DNA of 64,000 nt from Anisakis pegreffii (taxonomy: Eukaryota > Nematoda > Chromadorea > Rhabditida > Anisakidae). The translations under genes and the position numbers were made by a program. The DNA lies in contig JAPYMA010000022.1 in the NCBI GenBank assembly GCA_035041965.1, positions 41,396 to 105,395 of the forward strand. The letters are read 5' to 3'. Positions 54,998 through 64,000 of the stretch are shown piece after piece (the first letter of the stretch is position 1; each line of letters begins with the position of its first letter). The notes beneath the pieces were generated by a model, which was not told the DNA's origin, did no database searches, and saw nothing but the letters and a program-made list of their open reading frames with translations.

Positions 54998-55312
54998 GAC
55001 ATGGCTAGCTACCGTAATTTGCGGGCGTGGCTAATTACTGCAGTCATTCAACACCGGAGATACTGCTTCCATTGGTTGCCTCACCTGTGGGCGTGGCTAG
55101 TTACCGTATTCATTCAGCCCTGGTGATAGTGCTACCGTTGGATACATTATACCTGTATCAATCAATGTATAGAAGAGGTTAGCAATATCAGCAGGTCAGC
55201 GACATGAAAAAACTTTGAAAATGCAAAATCAAAAGTGCGCATGGCCTAAATGTGGGCGTGGATAGTTATCGTAGTTAAGCTAGCCCAGAGGTACTACCGA
55301 TACTCCTAGGTT
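54998..55312. repeat. Cluster of GGGCGTGGCTA-type motifs
   Basis: The words GGACATGGCTAGCTACCGTA, GGGCGTGGCTAATTACTGCA, GGGCGTGGCTAGTTACCGTA and GGGCGTGGATAGTTATCGTA recur at intervals, the first three about 35-75 bases apart. They are linked by similar ACCGGAGATACTGC or CCTGGTGATAGTGC segments. An inverted relative lies at 43405-43470. Confidence 0.7.
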
Positions 55313-56057
55313 TGCCCAACGAAATAGCGGTATGGTAACCCTATTAACACCACAGCAATATACAGGTCGTTTTATAGTGAAACAACGAATTCAAACGAGC
55401 ACCATTGCGCTAGTTGAAAAAACCTTCAAGAAATTAGCTCCATCTCTTCATGTAAGCAAAACCGCCATCCAATGTATCTTTTTTTCTGGATGTAGAATTT
55501 CTGAGGAATCGAATAGTGTTGAGAAATTACGTTCGAATCCTTGAAATCAACTGGTCAAGTTGAATCGATTGCTGTTAAGTTGTTCACCATTCATAAATTC
55601 TATGTTGAGGTTAACGTCGACATATGGAATGCCGAAATATGCCGGATGTGTCTCATAGGCTTATTTAAGGTAACGTCTCATCACCCTCAAACCTTATTTC
55701 AATTTTAGCACTACAATTTCTTTGAATCGTGCCACTTTTCTCATTTGTTGTTAGTTCAGCCGCCTCACTGTTTTGCTTTCCTTCATAATATCTCCGAGGA
55801 GTGTGTAGTGTGCTGGATTCAAATCTCAGCACAACTGAACGTTAAACAAGCGATGTTGGCACAACGCGACCAAGTTGTTCATTGAAGAGGATATCGCATG
55901 TTGTGTTGATTCCTTTAACTGATGAGTTAATATGAAAATTCTTTTAAAATTAATTATTTGAGCATAATTAGATTGGCACTTCAGATGCGTATAATGTGAG
56001 CTACTTATACACGGTGGATACTGTTAGAGGTTTAGTCTGAAAATCTCAGCAGCAATA
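55313..56057. other. Spacer upstream of RTF1
   Basis: No supported gene. A GGATTCAAATCTC word at about 55.81 kb resembles a tRNA B box, but no cloverleaf could be made around it. Confidence 0.5.
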
Positions 56058-56194
56058 GGGTAATGTTGTATTTCAGACTGGTAAAATCACAACGGCATTT
56101 TGTTCGTTCGAACATTTCTTGCTGTGTTCTCTTCAACTGCGAATGTGAACAAAATGCCGTTTTGTTTATACCAACCTGAAATGCAACATTACCC
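56058..56194. repeat. Inverted-repeat element with 48-bp arms
   Basis: The left arm (about 56058-56106) and right arm (56147-56194) pair with only a handful of mismatches. The arms run from GGGTAATGTTGTATTTCAG at the outer end to ACGGCATTTTGTTC at the inner end, around a 40-base loop. It is a small foldback element about 330 bp upstream of the RTF1 start codon. Confidence 0.88.
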
Positions 56195-56525
56195 CTACAA
56201 TAGTTGTTGTATACGAATTATTATCATAAAAATACATCAATATGCTGTTTTCTATGTTTCATGCTTTGATTATTGCAAATATCTTGGATGGCATAATTCA
56301 GTGATTAATCTTTCGACCTCGGCGTAGATTTTTATCGTTATTCGTAAAGACTGGAGTTACCAGTTGCTTCAGGTTCTTAGCGTTAGGACTGCTTTATAGA
56401 TGCTTTATGATCGAGTAAATATTCGAGTGTTAATAATTCATTTGCACGTCTTCGTTCTGGTTTTATATTTCTCTTTTTGTGAATGTGTTGTTTGAGGTAA
56501 TTGCGAAATCTCAACACCATTGAAC

Positions 56526-59500
56526 ATGAGCAAACGGATCGCATCGTCGGATTCCAGCTCTGATGAATCAGGTCGTGGTCAGAAACATCAAGATTCAGAA
56601 TCAGACGATTCAAACGATCGGAAACTCGAGGTGAGCAACAACGACTCATTTATTCTCCAATGAACTTCATATGCGGTCAATAGATGAATTGCGTCGTTTA
56701 TAACTCCAGAATCATTTGGAATCAAATTGGGTATCCTAAATAATAAAATTGCAGCGTTCGAGAGATCGTTCAAATGATTCAGATTCTGACGAAAATGATC
56801 AGAAAAAAAGCAAAAAGAAGTCATCAAAACGACCGAGTCGTGCTGTCACACAAATGAAGAAAGTCATCGAAAGCGGTAGTTTCGTGCTTCTTACTATTAT
56901 TATCATTATTACTTTATTTGCTGTTATCTGTATTAATAATATATCGGTTTGATAGCAGCAGAAAGTTTACGAAGTTGGCTGTTTGTTTTAGGGACGTCAG
57001 ATGATGATTCTGGATCGGATGGGGAAATGACGTCGAGTCGAAAACGGAGGTCCGAAAAGGGTGGCAAACGAGGTCGAAAGAGAGCGAAAAAGGGTAGCGA
57101 TGAGAATTCGAATAGCAGCGATGATAGCAATAAGGTTAGTTTGCATCTGAGATTATTCACCGATAAGTATTTGATTCGTTGTATTCAAGATCACTATAGA
57201 GTTTATTCAGTTTCTTTTGAAAGTCGTATGTTAATCAGTTTCAATACGTTTAGAAATCGGATGTTGATGAATACGATGACGATATGTTTCTGGATGAGGA
57301 GGACAAGAAAAGACTGGAAGAGATGACTGAAAAAGACCGAGAGACAGAAATCTTCAAACGAGTGGAACAACGCGAAATTCTCAGAGCAAGGTATGAACAC
57401 CCAAATGAATCGATACGGGATGATCCGTTTAAGTTTTTTCGAGAAAAGCCGTAGTTATATCAGGATATGAGCCTCTCAAAGAACGTAACCACGTCCGTTC
57501 CCCGATTTGTGGGACTCAGATATTCTTAACCTTTACATTGTATCATATATCTCTAATTTCCCAAGCATTCTACTCGTGTTTGAATTCACAGTGAATGAAA
57601 AGAGATGATGCCTTTCGATGTTCATGTGCAACCTGGAATCCAACAATGCATAAATAAATTGATGTAATTAGTCGTTACTTGAATAAGTTTAAGACATTTT
57701 TGTGTCTTTAAGACATGCGATTCAAAAGAAAATAAAAGCCAAGAAAGGTGGTGATGTAGAGGGTACATCGCATAAGGATAAAAGTGAAAGGAAGAAAAGG
57801 AAGCAGAAAGAAAAAGAGAGTAAACGTGATAAAGAATCAGGTGAGGATTTTTCTTCATCACTTTTATTGTCACTGGACTACTAGTTTTCTATAGTGACGT
57901 TAAATGTTGGAACGAGCAGAAAAGGCTTCGGATTTTTTCAGTTATAAATCCGTTACTTCTCCTGTCTGATCGTGAGTATTTTTGTCATTGAAGATTACGA
58001 TCCTATAAGTTAGGACTGCCAAAGGAGGAAAGGGATTAGGGGAAGAATATTAGTGTTGATAAGGTTGGCATTCACATGTTTCCGTCGAAAATTCCGATTG
58101 TTTTTCTATCCATCAACAATAAAACATTTTCACGTTTGATTTCAGTGAAGAAAAAAATCGAAGACAGCGACGAAGACGTTGAACATACACCGAAACATTC
58201 GGATCATGAGGACGAATTTGCAAAATGTACGTTCATTTTCTGAAAAATTTTTCGGTTCCAGCGTTTCGTAATTTGAATTTTCCTCAGCAACATCATAGTT
58301 GATTTCACTTGTGAACAGTGTTTGAAGAGAGTGAATTTTAGTTCTCCGAAGACTTTGTTCTTGTTTCAAATAAGCCAAAAGCGAACTTTTTGCTGCGGTG
58401 CTGATTCTACTTGACGTTTTTCGAGTGGGCATGCTTTGATTTTTGATGCGCAGTTATCTTGAAAGTGGATATAACTGTTAGATATTATTGCTACTGATAT
58501 CATCTGTGCGATCGTGATTGCATATTATCGTCATTCATTTAGCGAAATCTCCACCTCCGGCATCACCGAAGTGGGATAATGGTACGAAAGAAGAGCAAGA
58601 TGATATGTATGATCAGTACCAACACCCATCCGAAATTCAACGGAAGCAGAAGCACAAATCAGCGATGGCCGATCTGTTGAATAAACGACGTGAAAAGAGA
58701 GAAGGTTTCTTTTAGTGTTCGCTCATTTGAATGTGATTTATTTTGGTCAGCAGAACTTCTTAGTGAAAAAGTCATGTGAAAGTTGCGTTGATCGTTCTTA
58801 AAGTATTACTACAAGCAATACGTTTTCATTTCTGGACAGTACAGAGTCTAATGGAAATAAGCAATGTAAAAGTTGAAGTTGATAGTTGTTCACTTTTTAA
58901 AATTACGTAATCAACATGCAGTGGAACTGGACCAGTCGCATTCGATTCGGATGAGTGCTTTCATTTAATCCAATTGCACGTTTTTGCGCAACATTTTGAA
59001 AAAACTTCAACGTTAATGTTGTTGTTATGGAATGTGAGACTGGCCTATTAGTAGTTGAATTATTGAAAGAGTAAAGAGCATTTCAGCTGAACAAAAGAAG
59101 AGAGCAGAATCGAGGAAGTCAGAGTTGGACATCGACGAGGTGTTTGGTAAAGATGACGACGATAGCGATGAGGATAACGAAAAAAGTTCCAGCTCATCAA
59201 GTCGCAGCACAAGTCGCTCATCGAGTCGCAGTTCCAGTAGAAGTCGATCTCGAAGTGTCTCACCACAAAAGAAACGAGAAGTGAGTGGTGATCTTATCTT
59301 CATTTCATTCGATTACTTTCTTATCTCATAATATGAACTCTCATTTTTGTTATTACTTATTTTCATTTACTTATTCCATTTTGCCCAACCAATAATATTC
59401 CCAGTCAGTTTAGTAATTGGAATTACAAATTACCGTAATAGTTGTTTTCATTTCATTCTATTGCATTCAAAGGGTTCTCTTTCAAGATAATTTTCGACTT

Positions 59501-60612
59501 AGACGGTGGCATCATTGAAGTTTCTTTCGGTTGATCATTAGTTGTTTCAATTTTTGGTTATTTCATGAGCATTTCTTTGTGCAATTTCGTTTCAACTGAA
59601 CTGTTTTATTAGTTAACTGAATGCAAAACTTGTTGTTTTTAGGTTGACTGTTTAACGGATATTCAGCGTATACGTTTGTCACGTTTTAAATTAGCAAATT
59701 TCGTACATGCACCGTTCTTCTCGAAAACGGTTATCGGTTGTTTCGTGCGCATTGGTATCGGCAAAAATAAGGAAGGTCGAAGTGTTTATCGGGTGAGTAT
59801 GAAGTTTGATTTAAACGCATCTTCATTGTTGCTATTATTCTCTTGTTGTTGTTATTACTTTTCATAGCTTTATTTTTTGTTATCAGCACCGATGTGATTG
59901 TTAGGTTTCATCGTGCCGTATTTATTGGAGTACCTAGTTTTCAGGCCGCTCAAATAATGGACGTTGTTGAGACGGCGAAGGTTTACCAGTTGGAATCAAC
60001 ACGAACCAATAAGGGTTTGAAACTGAAACACGGTAAAGATGAGCGTGTCTATCGTTTGGAGTTTGTTTCGAATTCGCCGTTCACCGATAGCGAATTCATA
60101 AAATGGCTGGACGCAACGAAAGCTGCTGTAAGTTCGCGCATTGATTTGTGAACAGTATCGATCAACAACATGTGAAATAGTTTTATTGGATATTTGTGAG
60201 TGGGAAGAATGACTCGATTTGAATGCGTCATTCGACATTTCAGAAAATACCTGTGATAACGATTGATCACGTTGAAAAGAAGGAAGCAGATATCAAGAAG
60301 GCGTTGAACTATCGTTACACAGATGAGGACATCGATAAGGTTTCCGTTATTTTTGTGTTTTCGCGAGTATTTGATTGAGGGACAGTTAGTTTTTGAATAT
60401 GGCTGGACGTTGGAAACTGAAATAATTGGCTCATTTTGATTAAAATTAAGCACTTGAATGACTGCTTCGTTCAACGTTCGGCAGTGCAGTCTTTTGGATT
60501 TTCATTCATTTTTAATACCGACCAATTTTCATAGATGGTCAAGGAAAAAGCACGATTCAAGCGAGGTCCGCTCAACTACGCAATCGAGAAAGGACAACTT
60601 ATGAAAATGAAG
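56526..60612 (+). CDS. rtfo-1: RTF1, Paf1-complex transcription elongation factor (C-terminal exons missing)
   Basis: RTF1 works with the Paf1 complex on RNA polymerase II, stimulating histone H2B ubiquitination and binding SPT5 through its Plus3 domain. Twelve exons join in frame to 526 codons: 56526-56630, 56755-56875, 56992-57134, 57254-57390, 57713-57840, 58146-58226, 58543-58704, 59087-59280, 59643-59792, 59945-60127, 60244-60339, 60535-60612. An acidic, Ser/Lys-rich N-terminus leads to the histone-modification region ([20 protein letters not shown], then [12 protein letters not shown]). A Ser-Arg-rich stretch follows ([20 protein letters not shown]). The Plus3 domain covers about 365-510 ([66 protein letters not shown]). 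The last visible exon ends [14 protein letters not shown] at a GTAAGC donor; about 150 residues expected from other RTF1 proteins are not found downstream. Confidence 0.96.
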
Positions 60613-60827
60613 GTAAGCGGTTTGATGTTATTCCACTTTTAAATGTATTTCGTATTCCAGCAGTCATTTTCCAGATCATTTTTTTCCATTGAATGTAACG
60701 AGTTTTCTCACTTCAAGCTTATTTCCCAGTGAAGCGAAGATTCATTTGAAAATTAGCTTTCAATGATTATAAGCAGCGATATGATAGCTTGAATGATGCG
60801 CGTGCATGTGTTTCATACGGCTTATTG

Positions 60828-61028
60828 GTGATATGATAACCGTGTGAAATTTGGGTTCACTCGAAATCCAACCAAACACAATTTTCAAGATTTCAAATTT
60901 CGGTGCTGCGATCGAAATTCAAAATTGTGTGGTTGGAATTCGATCGAACAATTTCGAAAACTACCTAACTTCGGTAGTTATCGAAAATTTTGTTCAAACC
61001 TGAAATTCGATTGGTTATTATCACTACT
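60828..61028. repeat. Nested foldback element downstream of the last RTF1 exon
   Basis: A roughly 200-bp imperfect palindrome containing smaller hairpins. CCAACCAAACACAATTTT (about 60.87 kb) pairs with AAAATTGTGTGGTTGG (60.92-60.94 kb), and CGAACAATTTCGAAAACTACC pairs with GGTAGTTATCGAAAATTTTG. The outer ends (GATATGATAACC...AAATTTGGGTTC and its inverted relative near GAAATTCGATTGGTTATTATC) also correspond. It overlaps and discredits the 94-aa frame at 60844-61128. Confidence 0.75.
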
Positions 61029-62068
61029 GTTTAGCATTTGTGTTATTTTTGTCTTTCATGAATATTGTCATTCATGTGCGTATTCATATTTATCGCTGGA
61101 AAAGATATTATTTATTTCGGAGAAATAATTCTTTTTTCATAGAGTACAAATCTTGTCAATTTGTTAACGCCATTTTTCATATAGTCACATCCTGACAAAT
61201 ATTCATAGATTGATGTTAGAGTTGGGAATGCGAGGATGGGTTTCTGGTACATCCGGTTCATGCTTGCAGTTCTTTTGCTTCCATTCATCCGCTTCAAGAC
61301 AGTTATTCCAAATTTTGAGAGCGTTCCAGTTTTGCGTTACGATTGCGTTGTTGTTCTCTTCTGTGGTATTTTTCTTTGTGATTATCGAATATTTTAATGT
61401 TGGCACTACGAGTGGGTTGAGTCCATTCAATTGAGAGAATTATCTGCAAATCGCAATCTATGAAAGGCACTCTCACAGCACTCGTCATCAGTATTCTTAA
61501 AATGATCATGACTCATTCTATTCAGAAATTGCTCGGGAAATTGTTCACAGCAATCGAATCATGGTCATTTTTCTTCACAGAGTACGAATCTTATAAATGA
61601 TTTTTTTGAAATTTTGAAAAAGCGCCGGTTGAAAATTTTTCGTTTCAAATTTGTGATTCATTTTAAAATTGCGCTGCTGAAATATTGAGTTGACCGTAGC
61701 GAGTCGTCTATATGCATGAAATATTTTACGATCAATTTTGGTCTTACCAATTCATACAGGTATGTGATTGCCAAGGGAATTCCAGTGACGCATGTAAGAA
61801 TGATGATGTGCATGGTAGAATGGCTGATAACAAGTTGGGTTATTCGTATTGTCATGACAATAGTCAAAAATAAGCTGAATGATAGAGTGCTGATCAGTTC
61901 CTTAAAAGAACAAAGAAATCATTTTCAGTACAGATCGGAAAGTTAAATGTGATTTTTTCACTCGAAATGAGTTGCTTACTGGGAAATTCTTCAAAACTGC
62001 ACTAAAACTTTATAAGTGGCATATGAAATAAGGTTGCCCGCGATCAGAAAATGAGCTCTTTGCAAAGT

Positions 62069-62857
62069 TCATAAAAACGAGAATATTCCAACCACAAAAA
62101 GCATTCCGTTGCGTGTTGCTTCATCGTGTAGCGTTAAATGTGGAAAAACCGAATACGCAGTTGTAATCGCCGTATTGAGGATAAGCACAAAAGATGCGAA
62201 CATGAATAAGAGCCTCTCGTCGATGTGGTGTCCGTGAGTTTGAACGTACTGATGCAGTACCGTTGAAGCGATTAGATAAATGAGAATGAGAAGCTGAAAT
62301 TGATGAATTTTCATCGAAAATACGAGTTGGAAACTAAATTCATTTCTTTAGTGGATCTTTAGTATGGGTCTCGAAAGTGTGAACGGTTTGACGATGGGCT
62401 TGTTTAATGAAAATTTGTTATATTGCTTGATGATGTTGATGAAAGTGGACTAACGAACCGTTTGCGTGAGTTTAATAAATCCTCGAAGTTTGAAGAAATA
62501 TTGTAGATTGAGAAAGCGTTTGCGTTGTCTTGGTAGAATGTAATCGGATAAACATTCAAAAGAATTGCTATAAATTTTATTGTTGTTGTTGTTACTGCTG
62601 ATAATAGCGGATTTTATATTATCAGAAGTAGGTGAGAAAGTATTCGTTAGGTTGATTTCGTGCATTGTTTGTGGATTTGACGAAGCGTTGACGTAGCCAT
62701 TCGGAGTTACGAATGTTGCCTGAGTGTAGCTAAAACCCAGCAACTGATCACTATTGCGGTGGTTGAACGCTGATATATTCATCTTGTTCAGATTGTTATC
62801 AGAAGTGAGTCGGGGTAGATAACTTGGATTGAATTGAGTCGATCTGATATCAGTCAT
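62069..62857 (-). CDS. Candidate two-exon membrane protein gene, unassigned
   Basis: Exon 1 (62459-62857) encodes 133 residues: a polar, Asn/Ser-rich stretch starting MTDIRSTQFNPS and ending FKLRGFIKLTQT before a GTTCGT donor. Exon 2 (62069-62293) follows a TTTCAG acceptor in the same phase and begins with a membrane segment (LLILIYLIASTVL). It then has HGHHIDERLLFMFASFVLIL and a third short hydrophobic end before TGA; the total is about 207 aa. The hydrophobic layout with a His followed by FxxF loosely recalls the PGAP2/Frag1 group, but I would not assign it. A third hydrophobic frame (61748-61874) has splice-like ends but the wrong phase. The gene would lie opposite RTF1, possibly inside one of its introns. 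Confidence 0.3.
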
Positions 62858-64000
62858 TTTTTTGAACTTAATTCGAGAGGGTGGTCCAGAATTGTATGGC
62901 TTTTATTTGGAGGAAGTCTCTTAAAGTTTGTGATTAGTTCAGATGAATCGTCGCAACTGTAGATGGCGGTGTTGTTGTAGAAAATCTTTGCAAAAAACTG
63001 CTCAGCAAACCGAAGGGGAACAAACACTATGATAGGAAAATTGAATACCATACGCGTCACGATGGTATTAGCCCTGCTTAATGCATATTCACGATTTCAC
63101 ATCTTCGAACTCATTCAAATGCACCGTCATTATCATACGAAAAGAAGGCTTTTAATCACATTTTATGTTTCTTCTTCAACAACAAGAAATAAATATTTTC
63201 TTAACGACACAAGAGACACATGCAAAATGCATTAAATTCGAATTTTTACGCGGTAATTATGTGCGATAATATGAGTTGAAGTCTCATCTTTTAATGCAGT
63301 TACATTACGTTCCCACTTATTCATCCATTTCTGCGGTAGTTCCATCAGTTTAAGGCTTTCTCAAAAGTCCATTTAAGATTGTTGAGATTTTTGTGACCGG
63401 TTCTTGTCATTTTCGTACGCAGACAATCTGGTAAACTCATATTTTTAACAAGTGTATTTGAGAGGCATTCTTAGGAGCATTTAAGTACAGCAGCGTTGTC
63501 TGTTGTTCTTCCTCGTTTATCAGAATACTCATCTGATTTCTAAATTCAAGTTTTTAGTTACCGAATTAACATCTCTTTTCGCGATATACACGCAAGGAGA
63601 ACCAGTTATTAAATTCAGCTGCAGAATGAACTTGCGATAGCTACAGATTATACTGTCTAACCGCACATATACTGTCATGTTATAGTATCAATCTGAGAGT
63701 AAGCAGAAGTCAGAACTATCAAGAATGTTTATGTGGTTTAATCTGATAGCCTGTAATAATCGTGATAATGAAAACAATAACGATCATAGCGAAAATAATA
63801 ATAATTATTATTATTGTTATAATATGAGAATTTCTATAGTTAGTGATTGCGTTTGCGTGTAATCATTTCAAGAAGAAACTCTGTTAACAACTCTGTACTC
63901 CGTTAACAATTAATTTGATTTATTCGTAATACAGACAAAAATAACGTTGTATTTTTGTGAAGAAGAAGAAGAAAAAAAGCAAAATAAAAATAGAAAAAAA
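62858..64000. other. AT-rich end of window
   Basis: No supported gene. A 68-codon minus frame (62854-63060) ends at a run of seven A bases that overlaps the start of the candidate gene. 63.78-63.83 kb is an AAT/ATT microsatellite palindrome. The last 60 bases are purine-rich (GAAGAAGAAG). No RTF1 C-terminal exon was recognised. Confidence 0.45.

Noticed and set aside
55500..55545. GTTCGAATCC, a possible tRNA B box
   Set aside because: No matching A box or acceptor stem at the right distance; no cloverleaf could be drawn.
60844..61128. 94-aa plus-strand frame after RTF1, considered as its C-terminal exon
   Set aside because: It lies in the foldback element, lacks RTF1 C-terminal features and has no suitable acceptor.
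62854..63060. 68-codon minus-strand frame adjoining the candidate membrane protein, possibly joined by a frameshift at a run of A
   Set aside because: No family match to show the two frames belong together; a homopolymer error is possible but unsupported.

Overview
The window reads as nematode genomic DNA. Genes are split into many short exons (mostly 70-250 bp) by introns of a few hundred bases ending in TTTTCAG or similar. Two genes have an acceptor-like TTTTCAG 7-19 bases before the start codon, the arrangement expected for spliced-leader trans-splicing. One gene is an Argonaute that looks like the nematode-specific WAGO clade. The base composition is AT-rich. I cannot name the species; a parasitic (perhaps spirurine) nematode is a guess.

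Layout. (1) About 0.2-14.3 kb, plus strand: the C-terminal part of a Piezo mechanosensitive channel, with its 5' part outside the window. (2) 16.5-20.4 kb, minus strand: a complete ten-exon class III alcohol dehydrogenase (adh-5 type). It converges with Piezo across a 2.2 kb gap. (3) 21.8-30.3 kb, minus strand: two tandem genes of the TRMT2A family (tRNA uracil-5-methyltransferase). The upstream copy is a complete ten-exon enzyme with an RNA-recognition motif. The downstream copy keeps the later exon layout and an open frame, but has lost the RRM and key catalytic motifs, so it looks like a maintained pseudoenzyme. (4) 32.2-41.1 kb, minus strand: a full-length Argonaute with PAZ, MID and PIWI domains, in which the catalytic histidine is replaced by aspartate. 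(5) 41-56.5 kb: a gene-poor, repeat-rich block. It holds a 403-bp higher-order satellite, an intact RTE-like LINE with a 15-bp target duplication, several duplicated blocks, a GC-rich hairpin island and a 48-bp-arm inverted repeat. (6) 56.5-60.6 kb, plus strand: most of RTF1, a Paf1-complex transcription elongation factor. Its C-terminal exons were not found in the remaining 3.4 kb, where there is a foldback element and a weak candidate membrane-protein gene on the minus strand.

The protein-coding genes are housekeeping or regulatory functions (mechanosensation, formaldehyde/S-nitrosoglutathione metabolism, tRNA modification, small-RNA silencing, transcription elongation) with no obvious common pathway. 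The exon models of adh-5, the TRMT2A gene and RTF1 were built by hand; their splice phases join consistently, which supports them. Piezo and Argonaute exons were checked at many but not all junctions. The strongest candidate for something undescribed is the TRMT2A-derived pseudoenzyme next to its active parent.
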